Origin: Agrobacterium vitis
GTDB lineage: Bacteria > Pseudomonadota > Alphaproteobacteria > Rhizobiales > Rhizobiaceae
NCBI RefSeq assembly: GCF_037039395.1
Contig: NZ_CP146242.1
Coordinates: 2,097,001-2,161,000 of the forward strand
Length of the DNA: 64,000 bases
Direction of reading: 5' to 3'
Shown here: one piece after another, positions 18,183 to 26,749 of the stretch
How positions within the stretch are numbered: the first letter of the stretch is position 1
How the letters are laid out: each line of letters begins with the position of its first letter
The notes under the pieces: generated by a model
Seen by the model: the letters and a program-made list of their open reading frames with translations, nothing else
The model's database searches: none
Told to the model about the DNA's origin: nothing
Program-made: the position numbers and the translations under genes

Positions 18183-19117
18183 TGGCCAGCATTCAGTTTG
18201 ACCGGATCGCACTGATCGGCATCGGCCTGATCGGCTCTTCCATTGCCCGTGATGTGCGTGCGCTTGGCCTGGCGCGTGAGATCGTCGTTTCAACCCGCTC
18301 GGTGGATACCTTGCGGCGGGCCGAGGAATTGAAGCTTGGGGATCGCTACACGACTTCGGCTGCCGAGGCGGTTGCAGGGGCCGATCTGGTGATCGTTTCG
18401 GTGCCGGTCGGGGCCTCCGAAACGGTGGCCATCCAGATAGCGCCGCATCTTGCGCCGGGCGCCATCGTCACGGATGTGGGGTCCACCAAAGCCTCTGTCA
18501 TTGCGCAAATGGCGCCGCATATGCCTGATCATGTGCACTTCATTCCGGGTCATCCGCTGGCCGGTACGGAGAAATCCGGCCCCGATGCCGGTTTTGTCGG
18601 TCTGTTCAATGGACGCTGGTGCATTTTCACACCGCTGGAAAATACGGATCAGCAGGCGATTGCCCGGCTCAAGAGCTTTTGGGAAGCGCTGGGCTCGCGT
18701 GTCGATGAAATGGACCCCCAGCACCACGACAAGGTGCTGGCGATCGTTTCGCATCTTCCCCATATCATCGCCTATAATATCGTTGGCACGGCGGACGATC
18801 TCGAAGCGGTGACGGAATCGGAAGTCATCAAATATTCGGCCTCCGGTTTTCGCGATTTTACCCGTCTGGCGGCGTCCGATCCCACCATGTGGCGCGACGT
18901 CTGCCTGCACAACAAGGACGCCATTCTAGAAATGCTGGCGCGGTTTTCAGAAGACCTCGCCTATCTGCAACGGGCGATCCGTTGGGGGGAGGGCGATAAA
19001 CTGTTCGAACTGTTCACCCGCACCCGCACCATACGCCGCTCGATCATCGATGCGGGCCAGGATGTGGACGTGCCGGATTTCGGTCGTCACGGGCTGGATG
19101 GCAAGACGAACGGATAG
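18182..19117 (+). CDS. tyrC: prephenate/arogenate dehydrogenase family protein
   Basis: 311 residues from ATG 18182; a GTG at 18179 would add one residue. It oxidatively decarboxylates prephenate or arogenate with NAD(P) for tyrosine synthesis. The N-terminal Rossmann loop is LIGIGLIGSSIARD; GHPLAGTEKSGP and HDKVLAIVSHLPHIIAY are conserved catalytic-domain motifs including the key His. It overlaps the hisC stop by one base. The substrate preference cannot be decided here. Confidence 0.92.
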   Translation: MASIQFDRIALIGIGLIGSSIARDVRALGLAREIVVSTRSVDTLRRAEELKLGDRYTTSAAEAVAGADLVIVSVPVGASETVAIQIAPHLAPGAIVTDVGSTKASVIAQMAPHMPDHVHFIPGHPLAGTEKSGPDAGFVGLFNGRWCIFTPLENTDQQAIARLKSFWEALGSRVDEMDPQHHDKVLAIVSHLPHIIAYNIVGTADDLEAVTESEVIKYSASGFRDFTRLAASDPTMWRDVCLHNKDAILEMLARFSEDLAYLQRAIRWGEGDKLFELFTRTRTIRRSIIDAGQDVDVPDFGRHGLDGKTNG

Positions 19118-19134
19118 GCCGTTTCGCCGCCGGT

Positions 19135-20148
19135 TCAGATCGGTGGGATATTGCCAAGCGGGATGAAGCCCAGCACCACGACGCCATTGGTGATCTGAAG
19201 TGTCACCTGGCCCTGATTCTGGCCAAGGAACACCGCTTTCAGCCCCTTGGCGGCCATCCGGGCGATGTCCTTGGTTTCGGGGTAGGCGGCAATCACCAGG
19301 TCGCGCCAGGCATCGACCTTGCCGATTTCCAGCTTGAGCGTACCGTTGGCAAGGCCTGCATTATCGATGGAAATCGGTCCGCTGGCGGTGATCGTGCGGC
19401 CCTGGCCCATATCGATCTGCAGATTGCGGATGTCGCCGCTTAGACCCCGCAATTGTATGGGTTCTGGATGTTCGATATCGAGGGCACCGGCCTGACCGAG
19501 CAATTTCACATCCAACTGTGCTGCCATGGGTGGCAGGTCGGGGTTGCGGTCGTCCTGGCCAAAATCCATGTCGGTCAAGAGCGCTGTTCCCACGAGGTCC
19601 TCACCATCGCGTTGCAGCCGTGTCCGGCTCTCAGTGGCATCAATCCTCAGAACCCGGCCGGATAGGGCATCGGTCAGATTGGCCTGCAATTTCTGGATCA
19701 CGCTTGATGACGAATCGACGCCGTTCATACCCAGCGACAGGGTGGAGCGAAAGCTATCCCACTGAAAAGCACCAGCAAGCCCGGTGGAAGTTTGCAGAAT
19801 GGCTGGCCCGTCGATTTCCCATTTGATCTTGCCGGGCCGGAAAATTTCCGCCGATGACCGGAAAGCGCCTGACGAACCGGAAATGCCGTTGCGGCTATCG
19901 TTGACCGATACCTTGGTGCAGTTCAATCCGATATGCAGCGGAAAGCCACTCATCCGCATTCCGGGGCAATCGAGGGCAGAGGCCAGCGGATTATCGCCGT
20001 CAAAGGCATGTTCGAGTTTTGTCGTGGCGTAATTGGCAGCGGCGAACCAGCCTGCGGTGTAGACGATACCGAGCAGGACAAGCACAATGCCCACCAAGAG
20101 AACTCGCGATCTCTTTCTGGGTCTCTTCGTCCGGCTGGACATGGCCAT
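19135..20148 (-). CDS. DUF2125 domain protein, membrane-anchored
   Basis: 337 residues from ATG 20148, preceded by GGAG. A basic N terminus (TKRPRKRSR) is followed by one membrane helix (LLVGIVLVLLGIVYTAGWF), so most of the protein is periplasmic. The body shows the DUF2125 pattern: AFDGDNPLASALDCPGMRMSG..LHIGLNC near the start and repeated beta-rich segments with GLSGDIRNLQIDMGQG. The family is alphaproteobacterial and uncharacterised. It is convergent with tyrC. Confidence 0.85.
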   Translation of the reverse strand: MAMSSRTKRPRKRSRVLLVGIVLVLLGIVYTAGWFAAANYATTKLEHAFDGDNPLASALDCPGMRMSGFPLHIGLNCTKVSVNDSRNGISGSSGAFRSSAEIFRPGKIKWEIDGPAILQTSTGLAGAFQWDSFRSTLSLGMNGVDSSSSVIQKLQANLTDALSGRVLRIDATESRTRLQRDGEDLVGTALLTDMDFGQDDRNPDLPPMAAQLDVKLLGQAGALDIEHPEPIQLRGLSGDIRNLQIDMGQGRTITASGPISIDNAGLANGTLKLEIGKVDAWRDLVIAAYPETKDIARMAAKGLKAVFLGQNQGQVTLQITNGVVVLGFIPLGNIPPI

Positions 20149-20320
20149 GCGCTTCTCCAATTGTCTTCCATTTTGCCCAGCGGTCACCGAGACGACTTTT
20201 GAGGCACCAGAGCCCAGCACTGTTTATCAGTGCAAAGACTGCTGTAAAAATTCATTTCTGCTGGATAATTTCAACCCAAACCTATCAAAATTCGGGCATG
20301 AGACAGCAGGAGCTAGCATT

Positions 20321-20860
20321 ATGACCAGCGATATGGACGAATTTTGGGTGTTTGGCTACGGGTCTTTGATGTGGAATCCCGGCTTTGTCCATGAAGAACG
20401 GTTGGCTGCCAGGGCCCATGGGTTTCGCCGCTCGCTTTGCATTCGATCTTTCGTGCATCGCGGCACCGAGCAGACCCCCGGGCTGGTTCTGGGGCTGGAT
20501 CGCGGCGGCTCCTGCCAAGGTGTGGCGTTTCGTGTCAGTCCGGCGTCATGGACGCAAACGCTCGACTATTTGCGAGCGCGGGAACTGGTGACGATGGTCT
20601 ATCAGGAAAAAACGTTGCGGTTGCAATTGTCTGATGGGCGCCGGGTGCTTGGCGTTGGCTATGTGGTGGACCGAAACCACCGCCAATATGCGGGAGCGAT
20701 TACTGTTGAGGAGGCGGTACAGGTTACCGCGCAGGCCAGTGGCCAGTCGGGTGATAACCGGGCCTATGTCGAGAATACCGTGCAACACCTGCGCAGCATA
20801 GGCATCCGCGATCATTGGCTGGAGCAGGTGGTCAAGGGGCTGAACAAACCGGCTTTATGA
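20321..20860 (+). CDS. gamma-glutamylcyclotransferase, ChaC family
   Basis: 179 residues from ATG 20321, with AGGAG upstream. ChaC enzymes cleave glutathione to 5-oxoproline and Cys-Gly. The substrate loop FWVFGYGSLMWNPGF is at the N terminus, with RGTEQTPGLVLGL and the catalytic Glu in YLRARELVTMVYQE. The C-terminal YVENTVQHLRSIGI..DHWLEQV is typical. The last six bases overlap the convergent plsC gene. Confidence 0.92.
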   Translation: MTSDMDEFWVFGYGSLMWNPGFVHEERLAARAHGFRRSLCIRSFVHRGTEQTPGLVLGLDRGGSCQGVAFRVSPASWTQTLDYLRARELVTMVYQEKTLRLQLSDGRRVLGVGYVVDRNHRQYAGAITVEEAVQVTAQASGQSGDNRAYVENTVQHLRSIGIRDHWLEQVVKGLNKPAL

Positions 20861-21652
20861 CGGGTTCTTGGCCCCAGCCTTCAAGGTTTCCAGGCGGTGT
20901 TTGGCGGTCGGCGGCAGGGGGAGATCCGGATTGGTCTGGGCAGCCTCACGCAGCAGCGCGTCGCTGGCCGTCTCCAGCTCACTGGTCAGTTTTTCAAAAA
21001 ATGCATCGGGCTTCAGTCCCGGCTGGATCGGGGGCAGGATGCGGATCTTGTAGTGGCCGGGATAGCGCATCACGCTGCGCCGTGGCCAGAACAGCCCGGC
21101 ATGCATGGCAACCGGCACGACCGGCACGTTGAGATCGCGGTAAAGCCTGGCAATGCCGAATTTGTATTCGGGATCGGCGCCGGGCGGGCGTCTCGTACCC
21201 TCGGGATAGATGACCAATTGGCGACCGCTGCGCACTTCCAAGGCGGCGCGTTGCATGACTTTGACCATTTCCTTGCCGCGTCCACCGCGATTGACGGGAA
21301 TCATTTTCTGCTTGGCGGCATACCAGCCGAAGAACGGAATCCACATCAATTCCCGCTTGAGAATAAAGACCGGATCATCCAGCCAGGGCAGAAGCGCATA
21401 AGTATCCCAGAAGGATTGGTGCTTGGGCGCGAGGATGTAGCCGGTGTGCGGGATATTCTCCAGACCCTCAATCTCGAATGTCGTGCCGACCACGGTTTTC
21501 ATCAGCCAATGACTGAAACGCGCCCATGTCTTGGGGACGGAATATGCGATTTTGCGCGGCAAGATGAAATAGATCGGCGCGGCCAAGACCATCCAGAGGA
21601 TCAGGCAGGCATAGAACAGCACGTTGAAAACATGGGACCGCAAAGCAAGCAT
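20855..21652 (-). CDS. plsC: 1-acyl-sn-glycerol-3-phosphate acyltransferase
   Basis: 265 residues from ATG 21652 (MLALRSHVFNVLFYA). It acylates lysophosphatidate to phosphatidate at the inner membrane. A membrane helix at 10-32 precedes the acyltransferase motifs: HQSFWD (HX4D, motif I), PVNRGGRGKEM (motif II), VIYPEGTRRPPG (motif III) and VPVVPVAMHAG (motif IV). It is the last gene of the ftsE-ftsX-ydcF-plsC group, but a repeat element with strong hairpins separates it from ydcF. Confidence 0.9.
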   Translation of the reverse strand: MLALRSHVFNVLFYACLILWMVLAAPIYFILPRKIAYSVPKTWARFSHWLMKTVVGTTFEIEGLENIPHTGYILAPKHQSFWDTYALLPWLDDPVFILKRELMWIPFFGWYAAKQKMIPVNRGGRGKEMVKVMQRAALEVRSGRQLVIYPEGTRRPPGADPEYKFGIARLYRDLNVPVVPVAMHAGLFWPRRSVMRYPGHYKIRILPPIQPGLKPDAFFEKLTSELETASDALLREAAQTNPDLPLPPTAKHRLETLKAGAKNPS

Positions 21653-21734
21653 GAAGATATTCCGCCGACAGATGGCCCTGCCTATACGAATTTTCCAATA
21701 AGAGGAAGATGGTTCGGCATCGCAGGTTTGGCCG

Positions 21735-21782
21735 CTGCATAATTCCTTAAACCTGTTGCGGTTTAAGAAGGAAATTATGCAG
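21735..21782. repeat. palindromic intergenic repeat, CTGCATAATT family, copy 1
   Basis: CTGCATAATT (21735-21744) pairs with AATTATGCAG (21773-21782), and the inside is also self-complementary (CCTTAAACC / GGTTTAAG). The flank ATATAAAGTGCTAAAGCAAACC resembles the copy at 48.4 kb. Such elements are common between genes in Rhizobiaceae; I cannot name the exact family. Confidence 0.75.
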
Positions 21783-21794
21783 TCGATATAAAGT

Positions 21795-21846
21795 GCTAAA
21801 GCAAACCTCAATGCGCCAGATATGGTGCATTGAGGTTTGCTTTAGC
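21795..21846 (-). terminator. 20-bp perfect hairpin at the ydcF 3' end
   Basis: A perfect 20-bp inverted repeat (21795-21814 and 21827-21846, 12-base loop) includes the ydcF stop codon. There is no clear U-run on the minus strand. It may terminate the ftsEX-ydcF transcript or be part of the adjacent repeat element. Confidence 0.55.
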
Positions 21847-22558
21847 TTTGGGAGGATTGCTGGGAGGCACTGCCGGGGGTGCGCAGTCCCTGCCAATTGT
21901 CCCAGCCGCCGAGATCACGGGTATAGGCAATGAGGATCTTGGCATATTCCGACAGCAGCGTGCGCAGCGCATTGGGATCGGCATACCAGGCTCTGGTGCG
22001 CAAATCGGCGGTGACGACCGGATAGGGAATGAACTGGGTTTCATGATCTGTACGGCGCAGTTCCATCAGGCTGCGGCGCATGTGGTAATTGCTGGTGACG
22101 ACCAGAACCGATGAAAAGCCCTTGTCGTGGATCCACTGGGCGGTTTCATTGGCATTGCCGATGGTGTCGATGGCGCGGTAGCCCATATCCACGCAGCAGG
22201 CGAACAGATCGGGTGAGCTTTGCGTCATCCGGCGGATGGTCGCGGGCGATGTGGATGGATGGACACCGGAAATCAACAGCCGCCGCCCCGATCCCTTGCG
22301 CAACAGGTCGACAGCCTGGTCGATGCGCTGATAGCCCCCCGTCAGCACGACGATGGCGTCAGCCTTGGGCTCGGCAGGCGGCATCATCGCCGTGACATCA
22401 TCGGCAAAATGCAGGAAACCGGCGACAAGACAGGCCATCAACAGAAGAATGGCATAGCCGCCATAGCGTAGCAGGCGGCGCAGCGGTGCCTGCCGATGGA
22501 ATAGTTTGGCGGTCCGGCTGCCTTGATCCTGGTCAGGGTCTGCTTGGCGCATTGTCAT
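21842..22558 (-). CDS. YdcF/SanA-like DUF218 membrane protein
   Basis: 238 residues from ATG 22558; ATG 22552 is an alternative. One N-terminal membrane helix (GGYAILLLMACLVAGFLHF) is followed by a DUF218 domain with ADAIVVLTGGYQRIDQAVDLLRKG, LLISGVHP, ETAQWIHDKGFSSVLVVTSNYHMRRS and the C-terminal YLSEYAKILIAYTRD-like segment. DUF218 proteins (ElyC, SanA) affect envelope integrity and lipid carrier or peptidoglycan metabolism. Its position after ftsX agrees with an envelope role. Confidence 0.85.
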   Translation of the reverse strand: MTMRQADPDQDQGSRTAKLFHRQAPLRRLLRYGGYAILLLMACLVAGFLHFADDVTAMMPPAEPKADAIVVLTGGYQRIDQAVDLLRKGSGRRLLISGVHPSTSPATIRRMTQSSPDLFACCVDMGYRAIDTIGNANETAQWIHDKGFSSVLVVTSNYHMRRSLMELRRTDHETQFIPYPVVTADLRTRAWYADPNALRTLLSEYAKILIAYTRDLGGWDNWQGLRTPGSASQQSSQS

Positions 22559-22583
22559 TGCTCGTGCGTAATGGAACTGCATC

Positions 22584-22603
22584 GAGGATGCTGGTGCATC
22601 CTC
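22584..22603. repeat. short perfect hairpin between ftsX and ydcF
   Basis: GAGGATGC-TGGT-GCATCCTC, 8-bp stem and 4-base loop, without a U-run. A similar GGATGC-GTGA-GCATCC hairpin is at 26167-26182. It could be an mRNA processing or stability element within the operon. Confidence 0.6.
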
Positions 22604-22625
22604 ACATCGAGGACGTATAAAAAGA

Positions 22626-23702
22626 TCATTCGGGCGGCAACCCGCCGCTGCGGCTGGGGTCCGACCTGATCTGGTCGATTTCATAGATGGCGCGCATGAC
22701 AGTCAACCTGGCCGTGACCGTTGTCAGCAGAGCAATAACGATCATCGTGGCGAAAATACCGAGATAGCCGGTAAAGCCGATTTCGAACCGGCCAAACATG
22801 GCGGTGGCCTGATCGGCTTGCGGTGTGGCGAGCGTATTGTCCTGCCAGATGCTGGCCAGCGCGAACAGGCCAGCTGCGGCAAGCCCGCCAGCCGCAGAGC
22901 CCTTCAGGCTGATCTTCAGAAAATGCTTCTGAAATTCCCGCGCCACGAACAGGCTCTCTGCACCGACGAAATGCAGGACCTCGATAATATGCCGATTGCC
23001 GGACAAGGCGCCGCGCGTTGCGAAAATCACCGTCAGCACCATGGCGGTAAACACCAGGATCAGCAGGCCAAAGCCAATCAGCACCGTGGTCCGGGCCATC
23101 GATACCAGCCGGTCCACCCAGGTGCGGTGATCATCAAGCGAGGCCTGGGGGATCTGCGAGGTCAGAAGATCACGCATGGCGGCGAAGTCAGGCGGATTAT
23201 TCTCGTCAATGGTGACAATGACCAGCCGGGGCACCGGAAGGTCGTTGATATCCAGTCCGGTGCCAAGCCAGGGTTCCAGCAGGCGGGCCGTTGCGGCCTC
23301 ATCGACGATCTGTCCGGTCTTGGTCCCGACGAAGGTCAGCGCCAGGTCCTTGGCTTTCGTCAAGGCGTCATCCATGTTGACATTGTCATCCGGCTTGATC
23401 TGGATCGTCACCTCGCGGGAGATCTGGCTTTGCCAGCTGGACGCCGTTCCCCGGACGATCGACACCGCGCCGAGCGTCAGGCAGGCGAGGAAGGCCATGA
23501 TGGCAATCACCACCATCAGCGCATTGCCCTGGATATTGGAGGGCGGCAGGATGGGGCCGGTGGCGCGCACCTGCATTTCCACTCGCTTTTGCGTCTTGGC
23601 CCTTTCCTGTGTCGGGGTCTTGGCCAGCGGCGGGCTCTTGGCCGACGGCGGGGTCATGGGTATTTTTTTCGGCGGCTGCGGCGCGGACTTTTGATCATTC
23701 AT
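22626..23702 (-). CDS. ftsX: cell division protein FtsX
   Basis: 358 residues. It is the membrane partner of FtsE and relays divisome status to periplasmic peptidoglycan hydrolases. A long Pro/Lys-rich cytoplasmic N terminus (1-58) precedes the first helix (ALMVVIAIMAFLACLTLGAV). A periplasmic loop of about 100 residues follows, then three helices (VLIGFGLLILVFTAMVLTVIF and two near the C terminus). The conserved HIIEVLHFVGAE cytoplasmic motif is present. The start overlaps the ftsE end by eight bases. Confidence 0.94.
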   Translation of the reverse strand: MNDQKSAPQPPKKIPMTPPSAKSPPLAKTPTQERAKTQKRVEMQVRATGPILPPSNIQGNALMVVIAIMAFLACLTLGAVSIVRGTASSWQSQISREVTIQIKPDDNVNMDDALTKAKDLALTFVGTKTGQIVDEAATARLLEPWLGTGLDINDLPVPRLVIVTIDENNPPDFAAMRDLLTSQIPQASLDDHRTWVDRLVSMARTTVLIGFGLLILVFTAMVLTVIFATRGALSGNRHIIEVLHFVGAESLFVAREFQKHFLKISLKGSAAGGLAAAGLFALASIWQDNTLATPQADQATAMFGRFEIGFTGYLGIFATMIVIALLTTVTARLTVMRAIYEIDQIRSDPSRSGGLPPE

Positions 23703-24354
23703 AAATATCGAGCCGCCCTTCAGTCAGAATCATCCGCCGGGCGTCGACCTGGTCCATCAGGGCCAGATCGTGGGTGGCGATCACCACGGCGGTGCCCAGC
23801 CGGTTCAGCTCGAGAAACAGGCTGAGCAGGCGGCGCGCCATCGGAGGATCGACATTGCCGGTCGGCTCGTCGGCCAGCAGCACTTCTGGCCGGTCGATCA
23901 GGGCTCTGGCAATCGCGACGCGCTGCTTTTCCCCACCCGACAGGATCGGCGGCAACACGTTGATACGCTCGCCCAGCCCCACCCATTTCAACAGTTCCAG
24001 CACATCCTGCTTATAGCTCGCCTCGTCCTTGCCGCGCACCCGCAGCGGCAAGGCGACATTTTCATAGGTCGTCAGATGGTCGAGCAATTGGAAATCCTGG
24101 AAGACGATGCCGACCCGGCGGCGCAGCAAAGGCAATTCATTGCGCGGAATCTGGGTAATATCACGACCGAAACTGCGAATCAGGCCACGTGTCGGTTTCA
24201 GTGACATGAACAGCAGGCGCAAAAGCGTGGTCTTGCCAGCGCCCGACGGACCGGTCAGGAACTGGAAGGAGCGCTTTGGGATATCAAAGGTCAGGTCGCG
24301 GAGGATTTCAGGCCCCATCCCATATCGCAGGCCGACATTTTCGAAATGGATCAA
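23695..24354 (-). CDS. ftsE: cell division ATP-binding protein FtsE
   Basis: 219 residues, an ABC ATPase. Walker A is GPSGAGKTTLLRL, the signature is LSGGEKQR, Walker B is EVLLADEPTG, and the switch His is in IATHDLALM. The opening MIHFENVGLRYGMGPEILRDLTF is typical of FtsE. It heads the ftsEX group and is divergent from the DUF3426-like gene. Confidence 0.96.
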   Translation of the reverse strand: MIHFENVGLRYGMGPEILRDLTFDIPKRSFQFLTGPSGAGKTTLLRLLFMSLKPTRGLIRSFGRDITQIPRNELPLLRRRVGIVFQDFQLLDHLTTYENVALPLRVRGKDEASYKQDVLELLKWVGLGERINVLPPILSGGEKQRVAIARALIDRPEVLLADEPTGNVDPPMARRLLSLFLELNRLGTAVVIATHDLALMDQVDARRMILTEGRLDIYE

Positions 24355-24635
24355 TGGATAAACCCGGGCTTGAGCCTGTTGACGACTGCTCAGTTCTTAA
24401 CGGTTCCGGTTACCATTTGGTAAACGCCGCGATGTTACGACGCCAATCCGGTGATTTTTTACAAATCATTAACCATTCGAATTTACGACTTGGATGGATT
24501 GGTTTCAATGCCCCTTCGTATTCTATCGCATCTGGCTGGTGCGAGGCTTTCGATCAAGGGCGCTTCATCTCTGTTAAAGGCAAGCCGGAATTGGTTTTTT
24601 CATCCAATGTCTGGACCTGCTGTGGCGAGGGTTCC

Positions 24636-25325
24636 ATGAACGCATTCCGTTTTCGGCCTAAATATGTCGAACCCGATATCGATCTCTTGCCGCCAGAGCG
24701 GCCCTATCGCCCCATGCCACGACCCGGCTTCCGGCTGGCGGAGGATGTGAGCGATGCGAAATTCGTCACGGTCGGCGATCCCGTCGGCGCGCTCCGCAGC
24801 CGAATTCAGGCGGAAATGAAGACCCCATACCGGCCACAGGTGCCGGAGGCGCAGGGCTTGCTACAGTCTATCGTCAATCATGGTGTCGGGCATCTCGTCC
24901 GCTTGGAAAATCGCCTGGGGCAGCTATCGGAGCGGTCTTTCACCTCGTTGATTGCGGCCCTTGCCGTGCTGATGTTCTTCAGCGCTGGTGGTTTTTGCCT
25001 GATCGGTGGCACGGAGGCGGTCCCCGCCAGAAATCCACTCGACATAACCCATGTCAGCCTGACGCCGCAAACTGCTGGAGGCATGCCGGTCCTGTTGGTC
25101 AATGCGATTGTTGAGAATCATGCGGCGACGACGCAGGCCCTGCCGGATATCAGGGCGGATCTCTATGCGGATGGACGTCTGGTCGCCTCGACGATTATCA
25201 CCCCGCCGGCGCCGGAAATCGGTATCGGCCATAGCCGTGGCATTGCTGCCCGGCTGCGCCATCCCGGGGGAAAAACCCCGGAACTGAAGCTTTCCTTTCT
25301 GTCCAAGGATGCTTCGCAATCCTGA
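24636..25325 (+). CDS. DUF3426-like single-pass membrane protein
   Basis: 229 residues from ATG 24636 with GAGG upstream. A Pro-rich cytoplasmic part (EPDIDLLPPERPYRPMPRPGF) leads to one membrane helix (SLIAALAVLMFFSAGGFCLIGG). The exterior domain has the DUF3426 pattern: PLDITHVSLTPQ, VNAIVENHAATTQALPDIRADLYADGR, IGHSRGIAARL. In many alphaproteobacteria such proteins begin with an MJ0042 zinc ribbon; that ribbon is absent here in any reasonable upstream extension. The function is unknown. It precedes hpt by 68 bases. Confidence 0.72.
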   Translation: MNAFRFRPKYVEPDIDLLPPERPYRPMPRPGFRLAEDVSDAKFVTVGDPVGALRSRIQAEMKTPYRPQVPEAQGLLQSIVNHGVGHLVRLENRLGQLSERSFTSLIAALAVLMFFSAGGFCLIGGTEAVPARNPLDITHVSLTPQTAGGMPVLLVNAIVENHAATTQALPDIRADLYADGRLVASTIITPPAPEIGIGHSRGIAARLRHPGGKTPELKLSFLSKDASQS

Positions 25326-25393
25326 TTGTGCTATCGGCAGGATGAAAGAAAACCCTGTCGCCTGAAGATGGGCAGCGAAATCCTGGAGAATCC

Positions 25394-25942
25394 ATGCCTG
25401 TCGTTCGCGGAAAAAATATCGAGCCATTGTTTACGGCCGAACAGATCGCCGCCCGCAATATCGAAATCGCCAAGACAATTGTCGACGGTCCCTCCGAGGA
25501 TCTTCTGGTGATTTCGATCTTGAAAGGCTCGTTCATTTTCGCGGCCGACCTGATCCGGGCGCTGCATCATGTCGGCATTGCGCCGGAGGTGGAATTTATC
25601 ACCTTGTCCAGCTACGGCACCGGCACGGTGTCGCAGGGTGTCAAGGTCCTCAAGGATATCGACAGCGATGTCCGTGGCCGTAATGTTCTGCTGATCGACG
25701 ACATCCTGGAATCGGGACGAACCCTGCTGTTTGCCCGCACGCTGATGTATGAACGCGGTGCTGCCAATGTCACCATTGCCGTGCTGCTCGACAAGAAGGT
25801 CAAGCGCCAGGAAGTGTTTGAGGCCGATTATGTCGGTTTCGAATGCCCGGATTATTTTGTCGTCGGTTATGGCATGGATGTCGCCCACGCTTTCCGCGAA
25901 TTGCCTTTTGTCGGTGTTGTTACCGGCGATGCAGCGTCGTAA
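25394..25942 (+). CDS. hpt: hypoxanthine phosphoribosyltransferase
   Basis: 182 residues. It salvages hypoxanthine (and often guanine) to the nucleotide with PRPP. The PRPP loop is VLLIDDILESGRTL, and LVISILKGSFIFAADLIRAL gives the N-terminal strand and cis-peptide loop. VGFECPDYFVVGYGMDVAHAFRELPF is the purine-binding C-terminal segment. Length and motifs are standard. Confidence 0.96.
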   Translation: MPVVRGKNIEPLFTAEQIAARNIEIAKTIVDGPSEDLLVISILKGSFIFAADLIRALHHVGIAPEVEFITLSSYGTGTVSQGVKVLKDIDSDVRGRNVLLIDDILESGRTLLFARTLMYERGAANVTIAVLLDKKVKRQEVFEADYVGFECPDYFVVGYGMDVAHAFRELPFVGVVTGDAAS

Positions 25943-26274
25943 TCTTCGAAAAAATACATTTTATACAGCTACTTACGATAAGGCTTCTCCGTTGCGGTCA
26001 GCGCCCTGAAACGGGGCGGTGTCTCGGTCATCAGGTGGAAACTATTAACCATCCTCTCGTCTTGGCTGCCGGTTGTTTACCTCTCGCAAAGGAAAAACTG
26101 GTGATTTGCTTGGGTATGACAGCGCTACACATCCTCTATGATTCGGGGACGGCGCTGTAACGGCGTGGATGCGTGAGCATCCTCAAGCACTGGTACAACA
26201 TGCCGCATGATGACAGCCGTCGATCGGGTTCGGTCGAATGGTGATGTGGCAGGCTTCAAGATGGGAATGCGGAT
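25943..26274. other. intergenic region upstream of cpdR
   Basis: This region contains the small hairpin GGATGC-GTGA-GCATCC (26167-26182) and the cpdR leader. I see no gene, no complete CtrA box and no confident sigma-70 promoter. Confidence 0.5.
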
Positions 26275-26634
26275 ATGGCCAAGATACTGATTACCGAAGA
26301 CGAAGATGCCCTGCGGTCCTTCGTTGCCCGGGCGTTGCGGCTCGACGGACATGAAACCCATGAGGCGGCTGATGGCGCCGAGGGTCTCGAAATGCTGGCT
26401 ACCAGCAATTTCGATCTGTTGCTGTCGGATATCCGCATGCCGGTCATGGATGGTATCGAACTGGCGCATCGCGCCCATTCGGATTTTCCGGGCCTGAAAA
26501 TCCTGCTGATGACCGGCTATGCCGAACAGCGTGAACGCGCCGACGACCTGCTCGAAAAAATCATCGATGTCGTACCAAAGCCGTTTGCGCTTCCCGATAT
26601 TCGCAAGGCGGTCGCCCAGGCGTTGGCCGCCTGA
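26275..26634 (+). CDS. cpdR: single-domain response regulator CpdR
   Basis: 119 residues, a receiver domain only. In alphaproteobacteria CpdR, when unphosphorylated, primes ClpXP for degradation of cell-cycle proteins; phosphorylation comes through the CckA-ChpT relay. Acidic pocket ITEDEDALR, phosphoacceptor Asp in LLLSDIRMPVMDG, the conserved Thr in LLMTGYAEQRER and Lys in VPKPFALPDIR are all present. The sequence matches rhizobial CpdR closely in style. It is convergent with the TIGR02302 gene. Confidence 0.93.
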   Translation: MAKILITEDEDALRSFVARALRLDGHETHEAADGAEGLEMLATSNFDLLLSDIRMPVMDGIELAHRAHSDFPGLKILLMTGYAEQRERADDLLEKIIDVVPKPFALPDIRKAVAQALAA

Positions 26635-26749
26635 CTGTTTTTCCCCGGAGAGATTTCAGCGTCTTGCGGATCGACAGATGCTGGAAGCCGATGGATGAAA
26701 GGCAGGTCTGTCAGCCCCTCATCCATCCAAACTCCAATTGATGTTACCA

